This document shows positions 20,837 to 31,295 of a stretch of 64,000 bases of DNA, piece by piece (position 1 is the first letter of the stretch; every line of letters begins with the position of its first letter). The stretch is from Rhodocyclaceae bacterium. Lineage in GTDB: Bacteria > Pseudomonadota > Gammaproteobacteria > Burkholderiales > Rhodocyclaceae. A program made the translations under genes and the position numbers. The stretch spans positions 44,857 through 108,856 of the forward strand of contig JAOADW010000049.1 of the NCBI GenBank assembly GCA_026417115.1, written 5' to 3'. The notes under the pieces were generated by a model that saw only the letters and a list, made by a program, of their open reading frames with translations, did no database searches and was not told the DNA's origin.

Positions 20837-22756
20837 TCATTGCGCAAGCCACTTTGCACCCGCACGCAGACGATGTTCGTCTTTGACGCGGCGAGTGTAG
20901 CCCATACGGTCGAAGAATTCGAGAATGTGTATCGCCACCTTGCGCCCGCCGCGACCATCGGCGAATATCTGGTCACGGAATTCCGCAGCCCGGATTGCCC
21001 CCTTCTCTTCACAGACCCTGGCGGCGATTTCAGCCAGCCTCGCGACGGCCTCGTTGAGAAAATAATGATCATGGGCCACGCAAAACAGGCGTCCCGCGCG
21101 CGCCATACGGCGGAAGAGCTGCCGCACGCGATCCTCCGGCAGGCCGCTCGCGCGCGCGACCTCCCGCACCCTCGGTGGGTTGAAAGGAACCGTCGCGAGA
21201 AGTGGTTTGAGCGTGGCGAAGAGCGCTTCATCTGCCGCGCTGATCTCAATGCTATGCTCGGGCAGATGAAGAAACGCTTGCGTCTGCGCGATGCGTCCCG
21301 CAGCCAACAATTGCTCGACGAGCTGCACAAACGCGCTTAGCGACAGGGAGGGCGCACACATGCGCTTGAGCCGCTCGCGGGTTACGCCGAGGCTGTCGGG
21401 TGAGCGTGCGTGCTCGGCGCGCAGCGCCTCACAAAGATCATCTGCCCATTGCCACCACTTATGTGCGTCAAAGGCAATACACGCCTCACTGCCCTCACAG
21501 ACCCAAAGCCCTGCCCTTTTGGCCATGTCGAGAAGCCGCTGACGTGGGACGTTCCAAGACAGGGCAAGCGCCGAGAGATCGACGCCCGCCGAGGAAGTCA
21601 ATGCGCCATGGCGCAAGCTTTCCATCAAATCACCCGTAGCGAGCTGCGCCAATCTGGACAGATGCGCCGGCGACCGCTTGCGCCGCCTCGGTGGAAACAC
21701 CTCGAGAACACGGCCGCCCGCCAGCGTGGATTGGGCGCTCGCATCGCGCAGCACGAAACGGTCGCCATAAAGCGCATGCGTCGGCCGATCGAGCAAGATT
21801 TCGACGAATGCCGACTCGCCTTCCGCGAGAGCATCCTCGCGATCGAGCAAGGCCACACGTCCCGTGATGTCGGCCGTTCCCAAATGGACATGCACGGCTT
21901 GCAGGTGCCTCAGCGGCTTCGCCTCCTTCGCAGGGGTGATCTCGGCGTGAAAACGGTCTAGCACATGCGCAAGCATCGGCGTCACCAGCCACATGCCGCG
22001 CTCGATCTCATGCTTTTCGACGCCTGCCAGCGCCAAGGCGATGCGTTCTCCTGCTCGCCCTTCCTCAGCAGGACGATCCTGCGCGCGCAGGCTCTTGATG
22101 CGCGTCGTCGTCTGGCTGGGCAAGAGAGCCACCACTTCCCCCGCTCTGATCATCCCGGCGTGCGCGGTGCCGGTCACGACCGTCCCCGTCCCCATGAGCG
22201 TAAAGACGCGGTCGATGGCGAGGCGGAATCCTCCTTCCAAGGAACGCGGCGACAACTGTTGCGCTTCTGCGACGAGATGTGCGCGGAGCTCGGCGATGCC
22301 TTCGCCCGTTTTGCTCGAGGTGCGAAAAATCGGCGCCGCCTCCCAGGGCGTGCGCACAAGCGCCATGCGCACCTCTTGTTCCGCCTCCTCGATACGCCCT
22401 CGCTCGACGGCGTCGCACTTGGTGAGCGCCACGGCGCCACGCGCAAGTCCCAACAGACGCAAAAGCTCGAGGTGCTCCCGTGTCTGGGGCATCACACCGT
22501 CATCGGCGGCGACGACCAAAAGCACGAAATCGATTCCCGTGGCGCCTGCGAGCATGTTATGCACGAGGCGCTCATGCCCTGGGACATCGACAAAGCCCAG
22601 CACCTGGCCATTCGTGGTTTCCACATAGGCATAGCCGAGATCGAGCGTCATTCCACGCGCTTTTTCCTCCGGCAGTCGGTCGCAGTCGACGCCGGTGAGC
22701 GCTTTCACCAGGGTCGTTTTGCCGTGATCGATGTGACCTGCCGTGCCGATGATCAT
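20837..22756 (-). CDS. selB: Selenocysteine-specific translation elongation factor
   Basis: MIIGTAGHIDHGKTTLVKALTGVDCDRLPEEKARGMTLDLGYAY; C-terminal winged helices. Confidence 0.97.
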   Translation of the reverse strand: MIIGTAGHIDHGKTTLVKALTGVDCDRLPEEKARGMTLDLGYAYVETTNGQVLGFVDVPGHERLVHNMLAGATGIDFVLLVVAADDGVMPQTREHLELLRLLGLARGAVALTKCDAVERGRIEEAEQEVRMALVRTPWEAAPIFRTSSKTGEGIAELRAHLVAEAQQLSPRSLEGGFRLAIDRVFTLMGTGTVVTGTAHAGMIRAGEVVALLPSQTTTRIKSLRAQDRPAEEGRAGERIALALAGVEKHEIERGMWLVTPMLAHVLDRFHAEITPAKEAKPLRHLQAVHVHLGTADITGRVALLDREDALAEGESAFVEILLDRPTHALYGDRFVLRDASAQSTLAGGRVLEVFPPRRRKRSPAHLSRLAQLATGDLMESLRHGALTSSAGVDLSALALSWNVPRQRLLDMAKRAGLWVCEGSEACIAFDAHKWWQWADDLCEALRAEHARSPDSLGVTRERLKRMCAPSLSLSAFVQLVEQLLAAGRIAQTQAFLHLPEHSIEISAADEALFATLKPLLATVPFNPPRVREVARASGLPEDRVRQLFRRMARAGRLFCVAHDHYFLNEAVARLAEIAARVCEEKGAIRAAEFRDQIFADGRGGRKVAIHILEFFDRMGYTRRVKDEHRLRAGAKWLAQ

Positions 22757-24141
22757 GACAAGGTACGCAAATTGGCGAGAAACGGCGCTTCATCGCGCTC
22801 TTCGAGACAGCGTAAATCCCAAAGCATCGTCTGCGCTTCGATCCTGCCGATGACCGGCGTCGGCAACGCATGCAACGCCTTTTCGAGGCGCAAGAGCGGC
22901 GCCCGCGCCTTGCCCGTGGGGCGTATCGCCAAACCAGCCGAGGGCAAGCGTTCGATGGGCAGCGCCCCGGACCCGATCTGAGAGAAAAGCGATGTCACCT
23001 CTATGGTCACCGGCCATGCCGCGAGCGCCGCACGCACGAAAGGCAGCAAATGCCGCGCGCGGCCTTCGATTTCGCCTTGCGTTCGGACGAGCAAGCGCAA
23101 CGTCGTCAAGCGATCTGCGAGGCGGTCGGGGTTCTGATACAGGCGCAAGACGGCCTCCAATGCCGCAAGCGTGAGCTTCCCCACGCGCAAGGCCCGCTTG
23201 AGGGGGTTTTTCTTGATCTTCGCGATCAGTTCGCGTCTGCCGACGAGCAATCCCGCTTGCGGGCCGCCGAGGAGCTTGTCGGCCGAAAAGCTGACGAGAT
23301 CCGCACCCGCGCTCAAGGATTCCTGCGGCGTCGGCTCATGTGCAAGCCCCCATGGCTCCAAATCGACGAGCGTCCCCGAGCCGAGATCGACCACGAAGGG
23401 AATCCCCTTTTCATGCGCAAGTTCAGCGAGTTCGCGTTCCGGCACCGCGTGCGTGAAGCCCACGATCGCGTAGTTGCTGGTATGCACCTTCATGATCAGG
23501 GCGGTCTTCGCACCGATCGCCGCCGCAAAGTCGTGCCGGTGCGTCCGGTTGGTCGTGCCGACTTCGACGAGCTTGGCGCCCGCACGGCGCATGATCTCGG
23601 GAATGCGAAAAGAGCCCCCGATCTCGACGAGCTCGCCGCGAGAAACCACCACTTCCTTTCTCTGCGCCAGGGTGTTGAGCAACAAAAACACCGCGGCCGC
23701 GTTGTTGTTGACGACGGTCGCTGCCTCGGCGCCCGTGATCCCAACGAGCAGGTCTTCGATGATGTCATCGCGATCGCCGCGCATCCCTCGCGCAAGATCA
23801 TATTCGAGCGCGCAAGGCTGGCGGGCTGCCGTCGTCAAAGCGACTATCGCTTCTTCCGGCAACGGCGCGCGGCCCAGATTGGTGTGCAACACCGTGCCCG
23901 TTAGATTGAAGACGGGCCTAAGCCTTGGGCTCGTCGCGGCAACCACCTTCTCTTCGATTTTTCCCCACAGCGCCGCCTCTTCGAGGACCGGCGCGCCCGC
24001 CCGAATCATCGCTCGTGCTTCGGCGAGCGCCTGGCGCACGCAATCGGCGATCACGGCACGCCCATGCGCCGCGATCCAGGCAGCGGCGCGTGGATCGGAA
24101 AGCAAACGGTCAACCGCAGGAATGCGAGCAAGCGGATTCAT
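22753..24141 (-). CDS. selA: L-seryl-tRNA(Sec) selenium transferase
   Basis: VFNLTGTVLHTNLGRAPLPEEA; SFSADKLLGGPQAGLLVGRRELIAKIKKNPLKRALRVGKLT. Confidence 0.97.
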   Translation of the reverse strand: MNPLARIPAVDRLLSDPRAAAWIAAHGRAVIADCVRQALAEARAMIRAGAPVLEEAALWGKIEEKVVAATSPRLRPVFNLTGTVLHTNLGRAPLPEEAIVALTTAARQPCALEYDLARGMRGDRDDIIEDLLVGITGAEAATVVNNNAAAVFLLLNTLAQRKEVVVSRGELVEIGGSFRIPEIMRRAGAKLVEVGTTNRTHRHDFAAAIGAKTALIMKVHTSNYAIVGFTHAVPERELAELAHEKGIPFVVDLGSGTLVDLEPWGLAHEPTPQESLSAGADLVSFSADKLLGGPQAGLLVGRRELIAKIKKNPLKRALRVGKLTLAALEAVLRLYQNPDRLADRLTTLRLLVRTQGEIEGRARHLLPFVRAALAAWPVTIEVTSLFSQIGSGALPIERLPSAGLAIRPTGKARAPLLRLEKALHALPTPVIGRIEAQTMLWDLRCLEERDEAPFLANLRTLS

Positions 24142-24180
24142 GGTTTCACCCGCACGGGGCAGAAACGAAGACGCAGCATT

Positions 24181-25095
24181 CTATGCGTTACCCGGTATGT
24201 AGAGCAGATTTGGGCCGATACGGCCGTAGCCCTCCTGATCCATCAACAAGTCGAGCGTGAGCGTCGCCAAATCGTCGGCCACCGGATCCCCACCGCTTTT
24301 TTCCAGATTTATGACCTTCAAATATCCTTTACAGGCATCGCAGGCTTCCGCGCGCACATCATCGCGACGACAGCCTGCTTCATCCTCGAGAAAACGGTAG
24401 CTGACGTGCTCTTCGCTCCCACAACTGACACACTTGGCGCGCACGAAATGCCATTCGCAATTGCATAAGGGGCAATGCAAATAGCGTAGGTTGGCGAAGT
24501 CAGCGACGCTCTTGAGGACAGCCGCTACGGGCAAGAATCCACAACAAGGACAGACGCTGCCTACATCGAGAGGGGTGATAGCCGTAATGGCGAGGCTTTG
24601 CGCCATGCTCGTCCAATAGACCTCCAAGGCAGAAGCAATGATAGGCTGCAGCAGCGCATCCTCGCCCCCCAAGTCGGTATGCAAGACTCGCTCAGCGATC
24701 GCTTCGAGCCTGTCTGCGTTCGTTCCGAGAGGCACCAGGGCTTCTCGCAAAGCCTGTGGTGCAATGGGCATGAGATTCTCCGCCAAACAGCGGAAGATGG
24801 CCCGCCAAAGAGGATCTCTCGGCAAAGATTGCGCGAGGAGGGGCGGCATGCGATATTCCTTTGACCGTGCGAGTTGCGCCGACGAAGGCAACGTAGGCGC
24901 AGGGGCTTTTTGCAAACACCGCTGCTGCGCGTCTGCAAGAGCGCCGAGGAAAGTGAGCCAATCCCCAAGCGCATGACCTTGCGCGAGCTCGTAAAGACGC
25001 GCCGCACGGCGCGTAAAGACATCTGTCGGAGCGATCAGGATCTTTGGTGCGGCTCCGCTCGCAGGGACTTCACCAGCCGACATCGAAAAATTCAT
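24181..25095 (-). CDS. fdhE: Formate dehydrogenase accessory protein FdhE
   Basis: Zn-binding CPCCGFLPVAAVLK, YLHCPLCNCEWHFVRAKCVSCGS, ACDACKGYLKVINLEK; start moved inside ORF because an upstream terminator hairpin overlaps the supplied start. Confidence 0.92.
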   Translation of the reverse strand: MNFSMSAGEVPASGAAPKILIAPTDVFTRRAARLYELAQGHALGDWLTFLGALADAQQRCLQKAPAPTLPSSAQLARSKEYRMPPLLAQSLPRDPLWRAIFRCLAENLMPIAPQALREALVPLGTNADRLEAIAERVLHTDLGGEDALLQPIIASALEVYWTSMAQSLAITAITPLDVGSVCPCCGFLPVAAVLKSVADFANLRYLHCPLCNCEWHFVRAKCVSCGSEEHVSYRFLEDEAGCRRDDVRAEACDACKGYLKVINLEKSGGDPVADDLATLTLDLLMDQEGYGRIGPNLLYIPGNA

Positions 25096-25106
25096 CTCAA
25101 AAAAAG

Positions 25107-25134
25107 AAAAAAGCGGGTGCACCCATGCACCCGC
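25107..25134 (-). terminator. Strong Rho-independent terminator between fdnI and fdhE
   Basis: Reverse strand GCGGGTGCA-TGGG-TGCACCCGC (9-bp perfect stem, 4-nt loop, 25113-25134) followed by TTTTTTCTTTTTTT. Confidence 0.85.
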
Positions 25135-25147
25135 AACAGGAGGACGA

Positions 25148-25771
25148 TCACGATTTGCCTGTCATTTCTCGATACCATGCGCGGTGGTGCTGTTTGGCCC
25201 ACGCACGCGTCACTGTGCCATACCACATGGCGCGTATCGTTCCCTTGACCCAGATCGCCGCATAAACATGCACGAAGATGAGGCCGATCATTACGGCCGC
25301 AGTCGCGGCATGGATCACGACCGCAAGGCGCACGAGCAAAATCGGGAATTCGAAGTACGCACGCCACATCACGATGCCAGAAAGCGTCAGCAATAGCATG
25401 CAAATGGCAAGTAGCCAAAACAAAAGTTTCTGACCACCATTGTATTTGCCCTGCTCCGGCATGTCGTGATCATTGCCCTCGACCATCTCTCCAATGCGCC
25501 GCAACCACTTCTTGTCCACCTCTGTGATGCGATTGAGGTCTTTGAAGCGCAGGAATAAGGCCAAGAACGACACCGCCATAAGCACGCCGATGAACGGGTG
25601 CAGAATGCGCGCCCATACGGGCCCGCCAAAGAGCTGAGTGAGCGGCCAGTAGGCCGGGTGAAAGAAGGCGAGCCCTGACAGCGCCAGTAGGATGAAGCAG
25701 ATGCCGACGACCCAGTGATTGGCGCGTTCTGCCGGAGTATAACGAACAAGGTCCTTCGGATCGCGAATCAT
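25148..25771 (-). CDS. fdnI: Formate dehydrogenase-N type gamma subunit (cytochrome b556)
   Basis: [30 protein letters not shown]; multi-TM with His residues; operon context. Confidence 0.92.
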   Translation of the reverse strand: MIRDPKDLVRYTPAERANHWVVGICFILLALSGLAFFHPAYWPLTQLFGGPVWARILHPFIGVLMAVSFLALFLRFKDLNRITEVDKKWLRRIGEMVEGNDHDMPEQGKYNGGQKLLFWLLAICMLLLTLSGIVMWRAYFEFPILLVRLAVVIHAATAAVMIGLIFVHVYAAIWVKGTIRAMWYGTVTRAWAKQHHRAWYREMTGKS

Positions 25772-26655
25772 GTGCTCTCCTCCTTTTCGAGCTCATCTTC
25801 GAGCTTTTTGCTCACTTCATTGGGGCCTTTGATGACATAGTGGAACAAGCTGCCCAGCGCTACGGCCGCCATGGCGACCGTGGCGAGTGGCTTGGCGAAG
25901 CCTTTCCACAGCGAAACCAAAGGACTGATCGAGGGATCCGGGGGTAACCCGCTATAGAGCTCAGGGCGGTCAGCATGGTGCAAGACATACATGACATGTG
26001 TGCCACCGACGCCTGGCGGATCGTAGAGTCCCGCTTTTTCGAAACCGCGCATTTTGAGATCCTTGATGCGCTTGTCGGCATAGTCCTTCATTTGTTCCTT
26101 GGAGCCGAATTGCAGGGCGCCTGTCGGGCAAGATTTGACACAGGCGGGCGCCTGGCCAACCGCTACCCGATCGGAACACAGCGTGCACTTATAGGCTTTG
26201 CCGTCTTCCTTGGCGATGCGCGGGATATTGAAGGGACAGCCCGTGATGCAGTAGCCACATCCGATGCAATTTTCTTGCTGGAAGTCGACAATGCCATTTG
26301 CATATTGAATGATGGCCCCTGGCGACGGACAAGCCTTCAGACACCCTGGATCTGCACAGTGCATGCAGCCGTCTTTACGAATCAGCCATTGCAGGCGCCC
26401 TCCCTCCTCGACTTCGGCGAATCGCATCACCGTCCAAGACTTGGCGCTGAGATCCACGGGGTTGTCATAGACGCCGACACAGTTTCCTACTTCATCTCGG
26501 ATGTCGTTCCATTCCATGCAAGCCACCTGGCAGGCCTTACAGCCGATGCAGGCAGACACGTCGATCAATTTCGCGACCTCGGTCGTCTGCCTGAGGGCGG
26601 GTGCAGGCGTCGTCGTCGCCGAGCGGCGGGTGATATCCAAGCTTTGCAGTGCCAT
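25768..26655 (-). CDS. fdnH: Formate dehydrogenase-N type beta subunit (4x[4Fe-4S])
   Basis: [53 protein letters not shown]-terminal TM helix. Confidence 0.95.
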   Translation of the reverse strand: MALQSLDITRRSATTTPAPALRQTTEVAKLIDVSACIGCKACQVACMEWNDIRDEVGNCVGVYDNPVDLSAKSWTVMRFAEVEEGGRLQWLIRKDGCMHCADPGCLKACPSPGAIIQYANGIVDFQQENCIGCGYCITGCPFNIPRIAKEDGKAYKCTLCSDRVAVGQAPACVKSCPTGALQFGSKEQMKDYADKRIKDLKMRGFEKAGLYDPPGVGGTHVMYVLHHADRPELYSGLPPDPSISPLVSLWKGFAKPLATVAMAAVALGSLFHYVIKGPNEVSKKLEDELEKEEST

Positions 26656-26666
26656 GACGAGACTCC

Positions 26667-29600
26667 TTACGCCTTCTCGATGTTGACCAGGAATGCCTTG
26701 AATTCCGGTGTATGCGAATTCGCATCACCGACATAAGGCGTTAGCGTATTGACGATGTAGCCCGGTTTGACCACGCCTTTGAATCCCCAGTGCGTGGGCA
26801 GCCCTATCACATGCACTTTCTTCCCTCCGACATCGAGAGGGCGAATACGCTTGGTAACCACCGCAACGGCCTTGATTTGGCCGCGCATGCTACGAATCTT
26901 GACGCGGTCCCCATTCTTGATTCCTTTCTCCTTGGCCAAGACCTCGTCGATTTCGACGAACTGCTCTGGCTGTACCACGGCATTCGCGCGCGCATGCTTG
27001 GTCCAGTAATGGAAATGCTCGACCAAGCGATAGGTGGTGGCGACATAGGGAAAGTCCTTGGCCGTGCCAAAGACCTCCATGTCGCCCTTATACACCCGCG
27101 CGGCGGGGTTGCTCTTGGCCAGCGGGTTGTTGGGATGGAAGGGATTGGCGTCAAGTGGGGTTTCAAACGGCTCGTAGTGCTCTGGGAAAGGTCCATCGAC
27201 CATCGCTGGCGCAAAAAGCCGTGCCACACCTTCGGGGTTCATGATGAACGGCCCTACCCCTTCCTCGGGTGCAGCGTCCGGACGCATGTCGGGAACATCA
27301 TTGCCGCCCCATCTGCCTCCCGACCAGCGAATCACGGCCCGACTGGGATCCCAGGGCTTGCCGCTTGGATCGCAGCTTGCGCGGTTGTAGATGATGCGGC
27401 GATTGGCTGGCCACGCAAAGCCCCAATTCGGCGTCTGCCCCAAGCCGGAGGGATCCGAGTTGTCGCGCCGTGCGGTCAGATTCCCTGCCTGCGGCCAACA
27501 TCCCGCATAGATCCAGTTCCCACACGCCGTCGTACCATCGTCGCGTAGTACCGCGAAATTGGGCAGTTGTTCGCCGGCCTTGACCAACACCTTGGTAGGA
27601 TCCTTCGGATCGGTCAAGTCCGCGAGCGCCTTGCCGTTGATTTCCATCAGAAGCTCTTCGGGCGAAGGTTTGTGAGGTATCCGATAGGGCCAGGTAATGC
27701 CCATCAGCGCCTCTGGGAATACCCCGCCTTCCTTGGCATACATCGCCTTGAGCTTCAGATAGAGCGCAGCGATGATCTCGATATCGCTCTTAGCCTCGCC
27801 AGGAGGGTCAGCCGCTTTCCAATGCCATTGGATCACACGTCCCGAATTGGTGAATGATCCCGATTCCTCGGCAAACAAGGCACAAGGCAAGCGGAAGACT
27901 TCCGTCTGAATCTTTGCCGGATCGACTTCGTTATACTCGCCATGCGGCTTCCAAAACTCGGAAGTATCGGTGGCAAGCGGGTCGATGATGACCAGATATT
28001 TGAGCTTGGCGAGCGCATCTGCCACCTTGCGCTTGTTCGGGATTGATGCCAAAGGATTATATCCTTGACATACGAAGCCGGTCATCTTTCCTTGATGCAT
28101 GCGCTCGAAAATGGCCATCGTGTCATAGGCGCCATCGATTTTCGGCAGCCAGTCGTAGCAAAAATCGTTCTCCGGCTTGGCGTGATCGCCATAGAACGCT
28201 TTTTGTAGGCTGGTAAACCACTTCGGGAAGTTCTGCGGGAAGTTCATCTGATTCGGCCGCAGAGCCTTCGGCGTGCGCTTCTCCAAATATGTTTTGCGGT
28301 CTATGTCAGCATCGGTTGGCGCCGAAAGATACCCGGGTAAAGTCGCACCGAAAAGGTTCATGTCGGTGATGCCCTGGACATTGGCGTGCCCCCGCAGCGC
28401 ATTGACGCCTCCACCGGCCATGCCGATATTGCCGAGCAAGAGCTGGATCATCGCCATCGTACGGATGATCTGAGAGCCCTTCGAGTGCTCTGTCCAGCCA
28501 AGCGCATACAAGATGGTCATGGTCTTGTCGGGTGCCGCGGTTTCAGCGATCCACTCACAGACCTTGAGAAACGCCTCCTTCGGAGTGCCACAGACCTGAG
28601 CCACCATCTCCGGCGTGTAGCGGGAGAAGTGCGTTTTCATCAGCTGAAAGACACAATGGGGATCACTCAAGGTTTCGTCGACTTTGACATAGCCGTCCTT
28701 GTCCAGCTGATAGCTCCAAGTCGTCCTGTCGTAGCTGCGCTTTTCCGGGTTGTAGCCAGAAAAAAGACCCTCCTCGAATTTGTAGTCGGGGTTAATCAAG
28801 AAACTCGCATTGGTGTAGTGCTTGACGTATTCATGATGAATCTTGTCGTGGGTGAGCAAATAATTGATCACCCCTCCCAGGAAGGCTATATCGCTTCCCG
28901 GTCGCAAGGGCGCATAGAAATCCGCCACAGCCGCCGAGCGGGTAAAGCGTGGGTCACAGACGACAAGCTTGGCCTTGCGTTCCTTCTTCGCCTCGACCAC
29001 CCATTTGAAGCCACAGGGGTGTGCCTCTGCGGCATTTCCTCCCATGACGATGATGAGATCGGCATTCTTGATGTCCACCCAGTGGTTGGTCATCGCACCG
29101 CGCCCAAATGTCGGGGCCAGACTGGTCACCGTGGGCGAGTGTCAGATGCGGGCCTGGGTTTCGAACGCAACGCAGCCGAGGGCGCGTAAGACCTTGTGGG
29201 TCAGATAGCCGGTCTCATTGCTCGCTGCCGACGACGCGAGAAATCCAAAGGTATTCCACCGATTGACGGTAATCCCTTTTTCGTTTTTCTCGATGAAGCT
29301 TGCGTCACGATCGGCCTTCATGTGCTTGGCAATGCGCTCGATTGCCTCCTCCCAGGAAATGCGTTTCCATTCCGCGCTTCCCGGCTCCCGTACCTGCGGA
29401 TACTTGAGCCGATTCGGGCTTTTGACCATGTCGAGCAATCCAGCGCCTTTCGGGCAGAGCGTTCCCCGATTGACCGGATTGTCCGGATCGCCTTCGATGT
29501 GGATGATGTCGGGTTTGGCGTTTTTCGCCTTGTCACCCACGGTGTAGATCAACACCCCGCAGCTTACCGAGCAATAGGGGCACATGTTGCGCGTTTCCGT

Positions 29601-29729
29601 GGCACGCGCGAGCTTGAAGGCACGCACCTCTGCCAGCGCGGGTGCGGGCGAGAAGCCCATCAGGGCAATGCTCGACCCCCCCATGCCAGCGGCGCATACC
29701 TTGAAGAACTGACGCCGCGTAAGTTGCAT
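26667..29729 (-). CDS. fdnG: Selenocysteine-containing formate dehydrogenase-N type alpha subunit (Sec at in-frame TGA 29142-29144), Tat signal
   Basis: Two supplied ORFs (29142-29765, 26667-29129) are in the same frame split by one TGA; context [27 protein letters not shown]; Tat motif TRRQFFK; RBS AGGAGGT before ATG 29729. Confidence 0.95.
29107..29144 (-). promoter_or_regulatory. Candidate bacterial SECIS element
   Basis: UGACACUCGCCCACGGUGACCAGUCUGGCCCCGACAUU; hairpin CCA-GUC-UGG with U17, G23 and U24 (numbering from the UGA) at the positions known to matter in E. coli fdh SECIS. Confidence 0.7.
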
Positions 29730-29782
29730 GAATCGACCTCCTCTTCTTTTTTCACCCAGAAACACTCTGGTGAGGCCTTCTC

Positions 29783-29799
29783 AAGCAAAAGGCAAGCCA
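29783..29799 (-). promoter_or_regulatory. Sigma54 -24/-12 promoter for fdnG operon
   Basis: Reverse strand TGGCTTG-CCTT-TTGCT; GG-N10-GC spacing, matches TGGCACG-N4-TTGCW; ~55 nt upstream of fdnG ATG. Confidence 0.8.
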
Positions 29800-29864
29800 C
29801 AAATCCTAACCACTTGTTTTTCAATGAATTCAAAAAATTTGAGCTGACAAACTGCGCATACGCT

Positions 29865-29911
29865 GAGACAATTTGACCCAAATATGAAAGAAAGACGAGA
29901 CAACTTGTCCC
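29865..29911. promoter_or_regulatory. Two candidate enhancer (UAS) sites for the divergent NtrC-family regulator
   Basis: GAGACAATTTGACCC (29865-29879) and GAGACAACTTGTCCC (29897-29911): related imperfect palindromes GRGACAA-N-TTGNCCC, centres 32 bp apart; weaker TGACAA half site near 29845. Confidence 0.55.
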
Positions 29912-29924
29912 ACAGGAGACCTCA

Positions 29925-31295
29925 ATGGGCACCATGATGGAGGAAAACGCCGAGCCGTTGGCTTGGCCACGCAGCTCGATCCTCGTCGTCGATGACGAAG
30001 CCGGAATGCGAAGCTTTCTGACGCGCTCGCTTTCTTCCCGCTGCGCACATATCGAGGCGGTGGAGAGTGTCGCCGCCGCAGAACGCCTGATGCGACGATT
30101 CCGTTTCGACCTGTTGATCCTCGACATCAAGCTGCCCGACAAAACGGGCGTCGAATGGCTTGGCGAACTGCGTGACAAGGGGTTCGTCGGTGACGTCATC
30201 TTGATCACGGCCTATGCGGATCTGGATACTGCGATCCATGCATTGCGCGCCGGGGCTTCCGATTTCCTCCTCAAGCCGTTTCGGCTGCCGCAGCTGATCA
30301 ACGCCATTCAGCGCTGTCATGAGCGATCACGCCTCGCGCGTGAAAACTTCGTGCTGCGCCGCGAAGTCGGCGCACGAACCGAAGGGGTGGTGGAACTGAT
30401 CGGTGAATCCCAAACCATGCGCGAAGTGCGCGCGCTGATTCAGCGCCTTGCCCCCTTGCCCAGCACAGTCTTGATCACCGGTGAATCTGGCACCGGCAAG
30501 GAGGTGGCGGCACGCGCCCTCCATCGCATGAGCCCACGCGGCCATGGTCCCCTCGCCGGCCCCTTCGTACCGCTGAACTGTGCTGCCATCAGCCCCGAGC
30601 TGATGGAAAGCGAACTGTTCGGCCATGTGCGGGGGGCCTTCACAGGCGCCACTCAGAATCGCGATGGGCTGTTCTACTATGCCAATGGCGGCACTCTTTT
30701 CCTCGATGAAATCGCGGAATTGCCTTTACCGTTGCAAGCAAAACTTCTGCGCGTTCTCGAGGAGCGCAAGATTCGTCCCGTAGGTTCAGAACAGGAAATT
30801 CCCGTCGATGTGCGCATCGTCGCTGCCACCAATCGGCGTCTGGCCGACGAGGTGGCAGTCAGCCGCTTTCGACAAGATCTTTATTACCGCCTACAAGTCG
30901 TCGAAATCCATATGCCCGCCCTCCGCGAGCATGCAGCTGATATACCTTTGTTGGTCGATCATTTCAATCACAAACTGGCACAAGAACTCGGCGTCCCGCC
31001 CATGTCGATCAGTCACGAGGTGTTACGGCAGATGATGGCGGATTACGACTGGCCAGGCAACGTGCGCGAACTGAGGAACTGGGTAGAGCGCTCGTTGATC
31101 CTCGGTGAGCCACGGCTCGATTTTTTGCCGCACGCTGAAAAAAGCCGCGGGCACGACGCGTCCCTCGAAGAAATCGAACGCCGTCACATCGTCGAAACCT
31201 TGAAAGCAGTGGGCGGAAACAAATCCGAGGCGGCACGCCGACTCGGCATCTCTCGTAAAACGCTGGAACGCCGCTGCGCCGCCTGGGGACTTTAG
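29925..31295 (+). CDS. Sigma54-dependent response regulator, NtrC family (REC-AAA+-Fis)
   Basis: Receiver domain ([14 protein letters not shown]...[10 protein letters not shown]), [21 protein letters not shown] loop, C-terminal Fis-type [22 protein letters not shown]. Confidence 0.95.
   Translation: MGTMMEENAEPLAWPRSSILVVDDEAGMRSFLTRSLSSRCAHIEAVESVAAAERLMRRFRFDLLILDIKLPDKTGVEWLGELRDKGFVGDVILITAYADLDTAIHALRAGASDFLLKPFRLPQLINAIQRCHERSRLARENFVLRREVGARTEGVVELIGESQTMREVRALIQRLAPLPSTVLITGESGTGKEVAARALHRMSPRGHGPLAGPFVPLNCAAISPELMESELFGHVRGAFTGATQNRDGLFYYANGGTLFLDEIAELPLPLQAKLLRVLEERKIRPVGSEQEIPVDVRIVAATNRRLADEVAVSRFRQDLYYRLQVVEIHMPALREHAADIPLLVDHFNHKLAQELGVPPMSISHEVLRQMMADYDWPGNVRELRNWVERSLILGEPRLDFLPHAEKSRGHDASLEEIERRHIVETLKAVGGNKSEAARRLGISRKTLERRCAAWGL

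Noticed and set aside
26667-29765. fdnG read as a frameshifted or stop-interrupted pseudogene
   Set aside because: The single TGA is in frame at the known Sec position with selA, selB and tRNA-Sec in the same locus.
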